This document shows, piece by piece, positions 9,901-18,345 of a stretch of 64,000 nucleotides of DNA (positions are counted from its first letter, which is position 1; each line of letters starts with the position of its first letter). The stretch lies in contig NZ_JAKRWF010000007.1 in NCBI RefSeq assembly GCF_022352215.1, positions 24,291 to 88,290 on the forward strand. The letters are read 5' to 3'. Under the pieces are notes generated by a model. That model was not told the origin of the DNA. It saw only the letters and a list, made by a program, of their open reading frames with translations, and made no database searches. Made by a program: the position numbers and the translations under genes. This stretch comes from Flavihumibacter cheonanensis. Lineage in GTDB: Bacteria > Bacteroidota > Bacteroidia > Chitinophagales > Chitinophagaceae.

Positions 9901-10696
9901 CATCAAAATCGATGGTATAGATAATATCATGAGCGTTTTCAAACAGATCCCGATATTGTAGTTCACTTTCCCGGAGATTGTTTTCAAGTTTTTTCGGCTG
10001 TGTGATATCTGTAATCACAATGATCATTCCGCCGTAAGAATTGTCTGCATACCGAACTGGCATGAAGCGACACATATACCAGGAATCATCGTGCCAGGAA
10101 GGATATTCCACTGAGAATTTCTCCTGACTGATTCTGGCAGTTTTATATGCGTGTAATAGTTTTTCAGAAACCGGTGAAGGGAAACCATTTATAACTTCTT
10201 CCAAATCTTTTCCGAGAAATACTGCAGGTGGCAGAAAAAGTTTATTGATATCGTCAACCCAAAAATTGGCAAATATTCCGTTTTCATCTATTTCAAATAC
10301 GATATCATGCAAGGAGGATAAGGTCCTTTCAATTTCATGCAAGCGGTTTTCAGATTCATTTTTTTCATGGGGTGGAAAGCCATACCATCTGTAGCCATCA
10401 TTTAAAGATTGTGGTATTATGGTCCAGTAAGCCGGCAATAAGACGCCTGCTTCTTTTCGGATGGAAGCTCTGAAATGAACCGGTTGCCTGGTCTGAGTTG
10501 CATGCCGGAGTAAAGCACTTGAATTGGCATCAAGATGCAACAATTCATCGAGCCGGTTTCTACCGGATTCCATTGCAAAGGAAAGATGCGGCACTAATGA
10601 ATCGGAAATATTCAGGACCCTGGACTCTTCATCGGAATACAACTGGTATGTCAGCTGATTCTGTACAACGGGATGAATGGCAGCGAGGGTGTGCAT
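6923..10696 (-). CDS. Multi-PAS/GAF sensor histidine kinase (NarX-type)
   Basis: This is a 1257-residue kinase without an obvious membrane segment, so probably cytoplasmic. After an N-terminal ~100 residues come five PAS modules (about 105-225, 240-365, 370-490, 495-610 and 620-735), a GAF domain (about 755-895) and a sixth PAS (about 905-1030). A HisKA_3-like dimerisation domain has the phospho-accepting His in ELHDNVNQLL (about residue 1063), and the HATPase domain has N-box NNVLKHA (about 1170) and G-box KDNGKGFD. Several PAS modules end in the PAC-type DITERR motif. It should phosphorylate the adjacent regulator. The signal sensed is not evident. Confidence 0.95.
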   Translation of the reverse strand: MHTLAAIHPVVQNQLTYQLYSDEESRVLNISDSLVPHLSFAMESGRNRLDELLHLDANSSALLRHATQTRQPVHFRASIRKEAGVLLPAYWTIIPQSLNDGYRWYGFPPHEKNESENRLHEIERTLSSLHDIVFEIDENGIFANFWVDDINKLFLPPAVFLGKDLEEVINGFPSPVSEKLLHAYKTARISQEKFSVEYPSWHDDSWYMCRFMPVRYADNSYGGMIIVITDITQPKKLENNLRESELQYRDLFENAHDIIYTIDFDGMVQSFNRQAENLLEYDKQEIHGQRSHIFFSPERLEQAVEQGKLKREGVTTDTFYESEFISKSGKRIPVEINSRVIIRNGRPIGIHVTAKDIRLQKQAALELAKSEAKYRFLAEHSRDLICLHRPNGDYIYISPSIQSILGYDREELIGKSPYDFIHPEETETVVQDAHNNNAKGIESPSVQFRLRKKNGDYVWLESVSKPIMEDGELIFIQTNSRDITERRHSEEKLRLSEERFKALFQNSLDVVLIISEYGMLENATPSFEKQLGYTVSDWIGKPVKELVHPEQVAVFNKAIETILHRKDSDLVLRIQFKNKDQQWIWMELKAASAIATPTIQGIIVSLRNISEYIEIEKTLQHYSDRITGMLHSITDGFIAVDRNFNITMFNAVAQEALLHNNNLVVGANLWSLFPEALDSLSFQSLQIAMNENSTIRYEQHIDSLQKWFDVSAFPYDEGLFIYFKDVTNRKKQEKLVQLEKEVLEMHTGSLASLQKIADHLLRGVETISNRFYCAVCIVKNNLRDAELLAAPSLPKLFWDFTNNTPLEPELTTCGRAILNRKPVSIPDVAASDLADTTRQGAESLGIRATLSIPMISTRNEILGTFAVYFLDARSASTEETEVLRRLTHLLTMIIENKQAAEKLWISNERYLLATKASNEAIWDWDAVEQVSFWGEGFNTLFGYPSMFYTGASLNWENKIHPEDRERVLKLIQKYLDGEKKGLYKTEYRFLKADGTYALVIDKGYCLYDEKGKVIRMIGSTEDITERKLLEEKLLQQEIHKQQQIAQAVVDVQENERAEIGKELHDNVNQLLTTAKLFLELARNDASMQESMLKRSSDTIMNAINEIRKISRSLMPASLSDLGLISSINDLIENITLSRQLHAEFKYDKNIEKRLRAKEKLMFFRIIQEQANNVLKHADASHLLISITNHRQLTRLEIKDNGKGFDPEVARKKEGIGMLNIMSRAAIFNAKVEIITAPGKGCHLVIDLPYSSKKTIPE

Positions 10697-10711
10697 ATTT
10701 TAAAATTACAC

Positions 10712-10738
10712 AAAAAAGGTCTGCCCGAGGGCAGACCA
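10712..10738 (-). terminator. Rho-independent terminator after the parvulin gene
   Basis: A perfect 9-bp stem (GGTCTGCCC / GGGCAGACC, 10719-10738, two-base loop) is followed on the minus strand by TTTTTTG. It lies 26 bases after the parvulin stop and only 15 bases before the kinase ATG, so the kinase must use a promoter of its own or read-through. Confidence 0.9.
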
Positions 10739-10764
10739 TCCGCTGATTTCATTAGAATATTGTA

Positions 10765-12123
10765 TTACTGGTTCTTCGTGATGCTTTGCATCCAGATTCC
10801 AAGTTGGTTACAACTTGCAAATTGTGGATCTATAACCAGGTGAAAGGTCGGGATCTTGCTTTTGAACCATTTGTCTACTGTTTCCATTTTCTTAATTTCC
10901 AAAGCGCGATCCGCCACTTTATTATAATCGTCTTTCAGGTTTTCTCTATGTGGTTCCGTACGTGTTTTCAAGAATATCAGCCGAACACCCTTTTTGCCTC
11001 TTTCATCCGTATAAACCAGTGGTTTACTAATGTCGCCGGGGTTCAATCCTTTAAGTGCAACAACAAGGTCTTTGTCCAACTGATCAATAGTACAATAAGA
11101 ACCTGGACCACATTGCTTCATTCCCCCCGTGAATTTTGATTCTTCTGATTCACTGAATTTGGAAACGGCTGCTCCAAAATCGTATTTATTAGCCAGCAGG
11201 TCACTGCGAACAGAATCCAATTTTTCTACTGATGCATTAACCTCTGTATCCGTAATGGCGGGGATCCGAAGGATATGCCGAACAGTGGCATCATCACCGG
11301 CGCGGTTTACCATCTGAATGATATGATAACCGAATTTTGATTTGAAAACTGGCGAAATCTGTCCTTCCCGCAGGCGAAACGCATTGCTGATGAAGGCAGG
11401 ATCCATCTGTTTTTCAACACGGTTGATCTGGTACATCCCTCCGGTATTTTTACTACCCGGATCATCTGTATATAAACTTGCAAGGGTTTCAAATTTGGCT
11501 TTGCCAGATTCCACCTGTTGTTTATAATCATTCAGCTCTTCAATGGCATATAGTTCAAGATCACGGCTGGCTTTTGGATACATAACAATCTCGCCAATCT
11601 CAAGTTCGCTTTCATAGAACATAAGGCTATCGGTCGGGATCTTATCAAAATATTCCTTCACTTCGGTAGGGGTAATCTTAATATTGGCAACGATCTTATT
11701 CCTCATTAATTCTGCGAGCCGACGTTCCCGGAAATTCTGGCGAAAATCTTCCTTGATCTGGTAAACGGTTCTGCCGGCAATTTGTTCCAGGGCTTCCTTG
11801 GAACCATACATGGCGATGAACTGACGAACCTGGTTATCCAGCATTCCATCAATTTCTTCTTCGCTTACCACCAGGGAGTCTTTTTCGGCCTGTAATACCA
11901 GGGCCTTCTGTGCCAGCGCCTGTTCCATTACAAAGCATTCCGCATTCTCCGGAACCTGCTGTCCCTGGCGTTGGGCGTCCAGGATGGAATTTTTGATATC
12001 CGATTGCAATATGATCTTATCACCTACAACCCCGATTATTTTATCCGCCACCACTTTTCGGGTTTGCGCCTGGCTGTTCTGAAAAAACAGAAAAGCCACC
12101 AGCATTGAACAGAAAATCCTCAT
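10765..12123 (-). CDS. Periplasmic SurA-like peptidylprolyl isomerase (parvulin)
   Basis: The protein starts with a signal peptide (MRIFCSMLVAFLFFQNSQAQ) and a SurA-like chaperone segment (VVADKIIGVVGDKIILQSDI). Two parvulin-type PpiC domains follow (about residues 170-265 and 275-385), each with the FGYHIIQM or GG-containing pattern of the fold (SKNTGGMYQI, SKFTGGMKQC). It should assist folding of outer-membrane proteins in the periplasm, useful for a cell with SusC-type barrels. Length 452 is normal for the Bacteroidota type. An internal Cys pair (CGPGSYC) in the second domain may form a disulfide. Confidence 0.92.
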   Translation of the reverse strand: MRIFCSMLVAFLFFQNSQAQTRKVVADKIIGVVGDKIILQSDIKNSILDAQRQGQQVPENAECFVMEQALAQKALVLQAEKDSLVVSEEEIDGMLDNQVRQFIAMYGSKEALEQIAGRTVYQIKEDFRQNFRERRLAELMRNKIVANIKITPTEVKEYFDKIPTDSLMFYESELEIGEIVMYPKASRDLELYAIEELNDYKQQVESGKAKFETLASLYTDDPGSKNTGGMYQINRVEKQMDPAFISNAFRLREGQISPVFKSKFGYHIIQMVNRAGDDATVRHILRIPAITDTEVNASVEKLDSVRSDLLANKYDFGAAVSKFSESEESKFTGGMKQCGPGSYCTIDQLDKDLVVALKGLNPGDISKPLVYTDERGKKGVRLIFLKTRTEPHRENLKDDYNKVADRALEIKKMETVDKWFKSKIPTFHLVIDPQFASCNQLGIWMQSITKNQ

Positions 12124-12147
12124 AATTTAATTAATCATATTAAAGAT

Positions 12148-12172
12148 AACACAGGAGACCAGCTCCTGTGTT
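12148..12172 (-). terminator. Perfect 10-bp hairpin upstream of the parvulin gene
   Basis: AACACAGGAG (12148-12157) pairs perfectly with CTCCTGTGTT (12163-12172) over a five-base loop. On the minus strand it is followed by TATCTTTAATA, a weak T tract. It sits 25 bases before the parvulin ATG and after another hairpin, so it is either a second terminator of infB or a leader structure of the parvulin mRNA. Confidence 0.55.
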
Positions 12173-12191
12173 AGGTGATTCGTTTTTTAAC

Positions 12192-12257
12192 AAAAAAAGT
12201 GAAACGTGAGAAGTGAGAAGTGTTTTTCTTTTCACATCTCACGTCTCACATCTCACT
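12192..12257 (-). terminator. Long terminator hairpin after infB built from GTGAGA-type repeats
   Basis: Twenty-five bases at 12233-12257 are complementary (21 of 25) to 12198-12222 across a ten-base loop. On the minus strand the stem is followed by seven T (12192-12198). Both arms are made of repeated words (GTGAGA, TCTCAC). It lies 5 bases after the infB stop and should terminate the rimP-nusA-infB transcript. Confidence 0.75.
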
Positions 12258-12261
12258 TTCT

Positions 12262-15200
12262 TTAGAGCGTACGTTTTACTTCCTCTTCCTCAATGGCCAC
12301 GATGGTATCACCCACCTGAACATCGCTGAAGTTTTTAAGTGTTAAACCGCACTCGTAGTTATTGTTTACTTCTTTTACGTCGTCTTTAAAGCGTTTCAGG
12401 CTGCCCAGTTCTCCAAAGGCTCCTTCCGTTCTTGGGTAAATAAGTACCCCATCTCGGTAGAGACGCACTTTGCTGTCGCGTTTGATCTTTCCTTCAGTAA
12501 CAAAACATCCCGCAACGGTAGCCTTGTCGAACTTGTACACTTCGCGCACTTCCACGGTAGCCACTTCTTTCTCCTGCACCTTGGGTTCCAACATACCCTC
12601 CATCGCGCTCTTGATTTCTTCAATCGCGTTGTAGATGATCGAGTAGGTCTTGATTTCAACCCCTTCGTTTTCTGCCAAGCGAGCTGCCTGTGAAGATGCC
12701 CGAACGTTAAATCCAATCAGGATCGCATCCGAAGCAGTTGCCAGCAATACATCACTTTCGGTAATCGCACCAACTGCTTTGTGTACCACGTTCACGGCAA
12801 TTTCTTCCGTACTCAGTTTGATCAGGGAGTCGGAAAGGGCTTCTACGGAACCATCCACATCACCTTTGATAATCAGGTTGAGCTGCTTAAAGTTGCCCAG
12901 TGCCAGACGGCGACCGATTTCATCCAGGGTAATATGTTTCTTCGTACGGATGCCCTGTTCGCGCAGGATTTGCGCCCTGCGGTTGGCCACTTCCTTGGCT
13001 TCTGATTCATCTTCAAATACGCGGAAGGTTTCACCGGCCTGAGGCGCTCCGTTCAAGCCGAGTATGAGAACCGGCGTGGAAGGAGGTGCAACCTCGAGTT
13101 TTTTGTTCCGCTCATTGAACATGGCTTTGATTCGGCCATAGAATTGACCGGACACCACCAGATCACCCTGTTTCAGGGTACCGTTCTGCACGAGTACGGT
13201 AGCCACAAAGCCTCTTCCCTTATCCAGGGAGGCTTCGATCACACTACCATTCGCTTCCCGGTCGGGGTTTGCTTTCAGATCCAGCAATTCCGCTTCCAGC
13301 AGTACTTTTTCCAGCAGGAGATCCACATTCAAGCCACTTTTCGCACTCAGTTCCTGGCTCTGGAATTTACCACCCCATTCTTCTACCAGGATGTTCATAC
13401 CTGCCAGCTGTTCGTATATTTTCTGCGGATTGGCTCCGTCTTTATCTATTTTGTTGATCGCAAAGATCATTGGCACCCCTGCAGCTTGCGCGTGGGAGAT
13501 AGCTTCCCTGGTTTGGGGCATCACCGCATCATCTGCCGCAATCACAATAATTGCGATATCTGTTACCTTGGCACCGCGGGCACGCATAGCAGTAAAGGCT
13601 TCGTGACCAGGCGTATCCAGGAAAGCGATTTTTTTATCATTTGGAAGGTCTACTGTGTACGCACCGATGTGCTGGGTGATTCCACCGGCTTCACCACCTA
13701 CTACGTTGGCACTACGGATATAGTCGAGCAGGGAGGTTTTACCATGGTCAACGTGCCCCATGATGGTAACAATCGGCGGACGAGGTTTCATATCTTCCGG
13801 ATCGTCTACAATTTCTTCTTCGTCCATTGAGTCCGCATCATCCACACCAATGAATTCCACGTTGAAACCGAATTCGCTTGCCACGAGTTCAATCACTTCC
13901 GCATCCAGGCGCTGGTTGATGGACACCATCATACCCAGTCCCATACATTTACCGATCACTTCCGCATAACTTACATCCATCAGCGAAGCAAGCTCACTTA
14001 CGCTGATAAACTCAGTCACCTGCAGGGTCATGTCTTGTGCATCTGCACCTTCCATTTCCGCCATGCCGGCGCGTTTTTCACGGAGGCGGCGAGTTTTCAT
14101 ACCGCGACCACCTTTCTGGGAACCACCGCTCCCAGCCATTTTGGCCTGGGTCTGGCGGATTTTTTCCTGTATTTCTTTCTGATCGATTTCTTTTACCTCA
14201 CGTGGCTGGTTGCGTTGCTGACCTCCACGGCCACCTTGCTGTCCACCTCTGCCACCCTGCTGGCCGCCCTGGCCGGGTCGCTGGAAGCGATTACCGCCCT
14301 GTTGACCACCCTGGCCGCCACGGAAACCACCACCCTGCTGCTGACCACTGGCCTGCTGACGGGTGATATTTTCTCCTTTTTTATCGATCGGGATGCGTTT
14401 GCGCTTGCGCTTTTCATCATGACCCGCACCTGCACCAGCAGCAGGACCAGCTGCTTTTGGACGGGTATCGCTGTCCACGGGTAGCTGAATCTTACCCAGG
14501 ATCTTCGGTCCGGTCAGGCGCTCAGCCTGAATATTTTCAATAGCTGGTGGCAGTTCATTTTCCTCTTCCTGGGTTGCTGGAGCAATTTCAGGGTTTTTAA
14601 CCTCAGCCGGTTCCTCTGTTTTCACCGCTTCGGGTTTAACTGGTTCTTTAACCGGTTCAGGAGCAGGTTTTTCCGCTACCGGGGCTTTCTCTACCTGCTT
14701 TTTAATTGTTTTTTTCGGGCGAGTTGAAGAATCAATGGCAGACAGATCAATCTTGTCAACAATTTTTGGCCCTTCGATAGCCGGACCGCTTGCCTTTGCA
14801 GGCTCTTCTTCCACAACCTCAGGCTTTTCAGGCTGAGGTTCCTCTTTGGGACTAACCGGCTCAGGTTGAGCAGCTACTGGTTCCGGAGCAGTTTCTTCTT
14901 TTACCTTTTCCTTCGCAGGAGCAGCCACTTCAGGTGCAGGCTCAGGTTCAGCTACAACAGGCTTTTCTGCTGCAGGTTCTGTTTTCTTGGAATCCTTACG
15001 AAAAACGAGTTCTTCCTCTTCTTTTTTCTTTTTTTCCTGCACATTGCCTTTGGGCAGGTCGATCTGGTCGCTTTTGATCTTTGCCACTTTATCGCTCTGG
15101 AACTCACGCTGGAGGGCATTGTACATGTCTTCCGTGAGTTTGGAAGTGGGCTTCAGTTCATCACGATCAAATCCTTTGCTCACCAGGAAATCCACAAGGG

Positions 15201-15264
15201 TGTCCTTGCCGATGTTGAATTCCTTGGCGGCGGCCATCAATCTAGGTGTTGTTGTTTCTGCCAT
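12262..15264 (-). CDS. infB: Translation initiation factor IF-2
   Basis: IF-2 is the GTPase that places initiator tRNA on the 30S subunit and promotes subunit joining. At 1000 residues it has a long N-terminal extension: an IF2_N-like domain at 1-60, an E/P/A/K-rich linker to about 290, and a Gly/Gln-rich stretch near 310-355. The G domain begins near residue 490 with GHVDHGKT (G1), DTPGHEAF (G3) and NKID (G4), followed by domains II-IV. The ATG is at 15264. It is the last gene of rimP-nusA-infB, a widely conserved order. Confidence 0.98.
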   Translation of the reverse strand: MAETTTPRLMAAAKEFNIGKDTLVDFLVSKGFDRDELKPTSKLTEDMYNALQREFQSDKVAKIKSDQIDLPKGNVQEKKKKEEEELVFRKDSKKTEPAAEKPVVAEPEPAPEVAAPAKEKVKEETAPEPVAAQPEPVSPKEEPQPEKPEVVEEEPAKASGPAIEGPKIVDKIDLSAIDSSTRPKKTIKKQVEKAPVAEKPAPEPVKEPVKPEAVKTEEPAEVKNPEIAPATQEEENELPPAIENIQAERLTGPKILGKIQLPVDSDTRPKAAGPAAGAGAGHDEKRKRKRIPIDKKGENITRQQASGQQQGGGFRGGQGGQQGGNRFQRPGQGGQQGGRGGQQGGRGGQQRNQPREVKEIDQKEIQEKIRQTQAKMAGSGGSQKGGRGMKTRRLREKRAGMAEMEGADAQDMTLQVTEFISVSELASLMDVSYAEVIGKCMGLGMMVSINQRLDAEVIELVASEFGFNVEFIGVDDADSMDEEEIVDDPEDMKPRPPIVTIMGHVDHGKTSLLDYIRSANVVGGEAGGITQHIGAYTVDLPNDKKIAFLDTPGHEAFTAMRARGAKVTDIAIIVIAADDAVMPQTREAISHAQAAGVPMIFAINKIDKDGANPQKIYEQLAGMNILVEEWGGKFQSQELSAKSGLNVDLLLEKVLLEAELLDLKANPDREANGSVIEASLDKGRGFVATVLVQNGTLKQGDLVVSGQFYGRIKAMFNERNKKLEVAPPSTPVLILGLNGAPQAGETFRVFEDESEAKEVANRRAQILREQGIRTKKHITLDEIGRRLALGNFKQLNLIIKGDVDGSVEALSDSLIKLSTEEIAVNVVHKAVGAITESDVLLATASDAILIGFNVRASSQAARLAENEGVEIKTYSIIYNAIEEIKSAMEGMLEPKVQEKEVATVEVREVYKFDKATVAGCFVTEGKIKRDSKVRLYRDGVLIYPRTEGAFGELGSLKRFKDDVKEVNNNYECGLTLKNFSDVQVGDTIVAIEEEEVKRTL

Positions 15265-15314
15265 TCGTTCTTTTTGCGTCTGCCCCTGCAGACCTTATTT
15301 TTCTTGTTCGAAAC

Positions 15315-16562
15315 TTATTCTTTTTCGAACTCAGCCTCGAGGACTTTCTTCACATCTTCGATCGTTTCACGCTCAAGGTCGGTTCTTCTCTCTAATTCGT
15401 CAACAGTCAGGTCCAAAACGCTGCGTGCGGTATCACAGCCAATGCGTTTTAATTCATCAATAACCCAAGTTTCAATTTCATCGCTGAATTCATCCAGGTC
15501 AATATCGTATTCTTCAGGTTCTCCTTCATTATCCCGGAACACATCGATGGTTAGGCTGGTCAGTTCCTGAGCCAGTTTAATATTAACACCCTTACGTCCG
15601 ATAGCCAGGGATACCTGGTCGGGTTTCAGGAAAACATTCACATGGTGCTTTTCGTTGTCCAGCTCCATACTGGTGATCTTTGCCGGCGTCAATGCCCGCT
15701 GGATCAGGAGTTGCATGTTGGTAGTGTAGTTGATCACATCGATGTTCTCATTCTTGAGTTCGCGAACGATTCCGTGAATCCGGCTGCCCTTCATACCTAC
15801 GCAGGCACCCACCGGGTCAATGCGATCATCGTAAGACTCAACCGCCACTTTGGCTCTTTCGCCCGGTTCACGGACGATTTTCTTAATAACGATCAAACCA
15901 TCAAAGATCTCCGGCACTTCAATTTCAAGCAATTTAGCTAAGAAAGACGGACTGGTACGTGATAAAATGATTACGGGTGAATTATTTTTTAATTCCACCT
16001 TCTTAACCACGGCCCGGATAGTCTCCCCTTTTTTGAAATAATCCTGAGGGATTTGCTCGCTTTTAGGCAGGATCAGTTCGTTTCCTTCCTCATCCAGGAG
16101 CAGGATTTCCTTTTTCCAAACCTGGTAAACTTCCGCATTGATGATCTCTCCAACACGGTCGCCGTATTTTTTAACCAGGACGTTCTTTTTGAGATCGCTG
16201 ATCCGGCTGGCAAGTGTTTGTTTGGCGGCCAGGATAGCCCGGCGGCCGAAGTCCAGGATTTCGACTGTTTCATACAGCTCTTCCCCAACTTCATAATCTG
16301 GTTCAATCTTTACGGCATCGCTGTAGGCGATTTCAGCCAGTGGATCTTCCACTGCGCCATCTTCTACGATCGTCCTTCTCCGAAAAATTTCAAGATCACC
16401 CTTTTCTGCGTTTACGATTACATCGAAGTTGTCATCACTTCCGTATTTTTTTCGCAAAAGGGTTTTAAACACATCTTCCACCACTTTCATCATCGTAGGA
16501 CGATCGATATTCTCCGCCTCTTTAAAATCCTGGAATGCTTCAATCAAATTGATACTTGCCAT
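15315..16562 (-). CDS. nusA: Transcription termination/antitermination factor NusA
   Basis: This 415-residue protein has the NusA N-terminal polymerase-binding domain (about 1-125), an S1 domain (about 130-200) and two KH domains (about 210-345, with VGACVGMKGSRIHGIVREL and LAIGRKGVNIKLAQEL). A short acidic C-terminal segment contains a helix-hairpin-helix-like stretch (IGCDTARSVLDLTVDELERRTDL). It binds RNA polymerase and modulates pausing and termination. It lies 11 bases after rimP and 50 bases before infB. Confidence 0.98.
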   Translation of the reverse strand: MASINLIEAFQDFKEAENIDRPTMMKVVEDVFKTLLRKKYGSDDNFDVIVNAEKGDLEIFRRRTIVEDGAVEDPLAEIAYSDAVKIEPDYEVGEELYETVEILDFGRRAILAAKQTLASRISDLKKNVLVKKYGDRVGEIINAEVYQVWKKEILLLDEEGNELILPKSEQIPQDYFKKGETIRAVVKKVELKNNSPVIILSRTSPSFLAKLLEIEVPEIFDGLIVIKKIVREPGERAKVAVESYDDRIDPVGACVGMKGSRIHGIVRELKNENIDVINYTTNMQLLIQRALTPAKITSMELDNEKHHVNVFLKPDQVSLAIGRKGVNIKLAQELTSLTIDVFRDNEGEPEEYDIDLDEFSDEIETWVIDELKRIGCDTARSVLDLTVDELERRTDLERETIEDVKKVLEAEFEKE

Positions 16563-16573
16563 AGTAGTGTTAT

Positions 16574-17044
16574 TTAGAATACTACCTGAATTTTGGTTTG
16601 TTTTATATTGTCAAATAAGAGGGAGTGAGTGATCACTTCCTTTTTTTTGTTTTTCCCTTTTTTTTCTTCCACCACGCAACCATCTTCGGTTACATCCAGC
16701 AGTTTACCATTCAACTGGCTGCCATCCTGAAAAGTAATATCTACCATCCGGCCGATATTTTTCCTGTACTGGCGCCAGAGTTTCAGCGGCTCATCCAATC
16801 CGGGGGAGGAAACCTCCAGGGAGAAATCGCCTTCCGGAAACCATCCTGCTTCTTCAATTTTCTTATACAGTGCGCGGTTAAAATTCACACAGCGGGCGAT
16901 GGACATTCCTGAATCTGCATCCAGGAAAACCTTGAAATTGTTGGTGGGCTTGATTCGAACCTCCACCAAAAAACAGTCGGAGTCTCCTTCCAGCAATTCA
17001 TTCATGAATTGCCCAACCGCCTGTATATATGTTTCATTTGCCAC
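16574..17044 (-). CDS. rimP: Ribosome maturation factor RimP
   Basis: RimP assists 30S subunit maturation in the cytoplasm. The two-domain fold is evident: an N-terminal alpha/beta domain (with CFLVEVRIKPTNNFKVFLDAD and FSLEVSSPGLDEPL) and a C-terminal SH3-like domain (IGRMVDITFQDG, LLDVTEDGCVVEE). I chose the GTG at 17044, which gives 156 residues, the normal length. An open frame extends 34 codons further to a TTG at 17146, but that stretch overlaps the leader hairpin and promoter and is basic and low in conservation signals. Confidence 0.93.
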   Translation of the reverse strand: MANETYIQAVGQFMNELLEGDSDCFLVEVRIKPTNNFKVFLDADSGMSIARCVNFNRALYKKIEEAGWFPEGDFSLEVSSPGLDEPLKLWRQYRKNIGRMVDITFQDGSQLNGKLLDVTEDGCVVEEKKGKNKKKEVITHSLLFDNIKQTKIQVVF

Positions 17045-17075
17045 GCTGCCTGGTTTGTGAATTTCGAAAATAGAA

Positions 17076-17099
17076 GAAGGGAACGCTTCCGTTCCCTTC
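17076..17099 (-). promoter_or_regulatory. Perfect hairpin in the rimP-nusA-infB leader
   Basis: GAAGGGAACG (17076-17085) and CGTTCCCTTC (17090-17099) form a perfect 10-bp stem. Read on the minus strand the loop is GAAG. It lies between the predicted promoter (17120-17152) and the rimP start (17044), inside the 5' untranslated leader. A partially T-rich stretch (TTCTATTTTC) follows on the minus strand, compatible with attenuation or autoregulation. Confidence 0.6.
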
Positions 17100-17119
17100 C
17101 TTTGTTTCTTTTTCCGATG

Positions 17120-17152
17120 CAAATGTACGGTAAAAGGCCTATACAATCCAAA
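17120..17152 (-). promoter_or_regulatory. Predicted promoter of rimP-nusA-infB
   Basis: On the minus strand TTTG (17152-17149) is followed after 21 bases by TACATTTG (17127-17120), matching the Bacteroidota primary sigma consensus TTTG / TAnnTTTG. The transcript would start near 17114 with a leader of about 70 bases containing the hairpin at 17076-17099. Confidence 0.6.
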
Positions 17153-17209
17153 TGTGTGGTTCAGGCTGTTGACCGGGGAAGATTAACAAATAAAAACGGC
17201 CTGAGATCG

Positions 17210-17217
17210 TACCTTTG
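17210..17217 (+). promoter_or_regulatory. Predicted -7 element of the DUF4834 gene
   Basis: TACCTTTG matches TAnnTTTG and ends only seven bases before the ATG at 17225. Transcription would therefore start at or next to the start codon, giving a nearly leaderless mRNA. No clear TTTG -33 box is seen. Confidence 0.45.
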
Positions 17218-17224
17218 ACAGGCT

Positions 17225-17491
17225 ATGTTAAAAACTGTATTATTACTGTTATTGGCGTACATCGCGTATAAGTTTATTTTCGGATTTGTAATTCCTGTTA
17301 CCCGGGCTACCCGGAATGTGCGTCGCCAATTCAAGGCCGCCCAGGAAGAAATGGCTGCCCGCATGCAGGAGCAGCAGGGCTTTGGTCCTTATGGTGCAAA
17401 TCCGCAGGGCGCAACTTCTGCCAATCCACGCACGGATGCCGGGAAACCCGCTTCCAAAGGTGACTATATTGAGTTTGAGGAGGTGAAGTAG
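17225..17491 (+). CDS. Small membrane-anchored protein, DUF4834-like
   Basis: This 88-residue protein has one N-terminal membrane helix (LKTVLLLLLAYIAYKFIFGFVIPV), then a basic stretch (RATRNVRRQFKAAQEEMAARMQEQQG) and a short acidic tail ending DYIEFEEVK. The layout matches the small Bacteroidota DUF4834 family, whose function is unknown. The start is fixed by the promoter-like TACCTTTG just upstream. It is divergent from rimP and is followed by a low-complexity polypurine spacer. Confidence 0.75.
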   Translation: MLKTVLLLLLAYIAYKFIFGFVIPVTRATRNVRRQFKAAQEEMAARMQEQQGFGPYGANPQGATSANPRTDAGKPASKGDYIEFEEVK

Positions 17492-17575
17492 GGAAAAGGA
17501 GACAACGGAAACTGGTGACAAAGGAGACGGGAGGAATGGAAGAGGGGACAAGGGAAACTGGAGACTCACTCTCCC
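17492..17575. repeat. Polypurine low-complexity spacer
   Basis: This A/G-rich stretch follows the DUF4834 stop. Bases 17530-17555 match 42346-42371 at 24 of 26 positions (core GGAGGAATGGAAGA), which marks a dispersed simple repeat rather than chance composition. No gene is seen in it. Confidence 0.6.
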
Positions 17576-17645
17576 AACTACCGTAAAAAGGCCAATATGT
17601 GACGATACAAGAGTGTATGGAAGGGTTGGGAATTCCTTCGCAGGG

Positions 17646-17690
17646 TCAGACGTCTCACGTCTGACGTCTGACATTTCACTTTTCACCTTT
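17646..17690. repeat. GTCTGAC/TTTCAC repeat with perfect inverted core
   Basis: TCAGACGT (17646-17653) and ACGTCTGA (17657-17664) form an 8-bp inverted repeat with a CTC loop, continued by degenerate GTCTGAC and TTTCAC units. The word set resembles that of the infB terminator. It lies just after the HAD gene stop (minus strand) and could serve as its terminator, though no T tract follows. Confidence 0.4.
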
Positions 17691-17697
17691 CACTTCC

Positions 17698-18312
17698 TCA
17701 TATCCCCAGATCCAGCACTGTTTCCCCGTTTGTCAGGAAAATTCCTTTCATACCCACCTGTTGAGCGCCTTCGATGTTGGTTTTGGTATCATCGATAAAG
17801 ATGGCAGTTGCCGGATTGATATTGGCATCTCTGATCAGTGCCTCAAAAGCATCTACATAAGGTTTTCGTTTACCCAGCAGATGAGAATAATAGGCTTTTT
17901 CAAAATGCAGATCGAAGGGTTTGCCGGGAAATTCGGCACTGAATTTTAATTGGAAAGCTTCGTGGTGGATGCTATTCGTATTACTGAACAAAAATACACG
18001 GTACCGGTTTTCCAGGCTACGGAGCCACTCAATTCTCTCGGGTGGGAAATCCAGCAACATGGCATTCCAGGCAGTTGTAATCGTTTCATCATCCACATCC
18101 AGACCGGTTTCTTTACGGAAATAGGTGAAAAATTCCTGCTCCGAAACGACTCCCGTTTCCAATTGCTCAAACAGAGGAGAAGCCTTATACTGTGAAAAAT
18201 ATTGATGAAAATTAGTGAGCCCGATGGATTCGAATGCTTTTTCTGTGGCTTCAAAACTGATATTCAATAACACGCCACCCAAATCCAGGATAATGGTTTC
18301 TATCTTTTCCAT
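17698..18312 (-). CDS. HAD-superfamily phosphatase (subfamily IA, YihX-like)
   Basis: The protein has the HAD motifs in order: IILDLGGVLL (motif I, residues 6-16), FLFSNTNS (motif II), a Lys in LLGKRKPYVDAF (motif III) and FIDDTKTNIEGAQQVGM (motif IV). The four-helix cap lies between motifs I and II, as in subfamily IA. Such enzymes dephosphorylate small phosphorylated metabolites; the substrate is not predictable. A TACCTTTA element four bases before the ATG resembles the -7 box. Confidence 0.9.
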   Translation of the reverse strand: MEKIETIILDLGGVLLNISFEATEKAFESIGLTNFHQYFSQYKASPLFEQLETGVVSEQEFFTYFRKETGLDVDDETITTAWNAMLLDFPPERIEWLRSLENRYRVFLFSNTNSIHHEAFQLKFSAEFPGKPFDLHFEKAYYSHLLGKRKPYVDAFEALIRDANINPATAIFIDDTKTNIEGAQQVGMKGIFLTNGETVLDLGI

Positions 18313-18345
18313 AGCCTAAAGGTACAACATATGAGTTAGGTACTG

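Noticed and set aside
13144..13830. 228-codon open frame on the plus strand inside infB
   Set aside because: It is antisense to the conserved GTPase domain of IF-2 and has no recognisable protein features.
14220..14350. Tandem repeat tract (GGQQGG-type) within infB as a separate repeat element
   Set aside because: It is in frame and encodes the Gly/Gln-rich linker of the IF-2 N-terminal region, common in this phylum.
17045..17146. 34-codon upstream extension of rimP
   Set aside because: It would start at TTG, cover the leader hairpin and lie close to the promoter, and would make RimP longer than its family.
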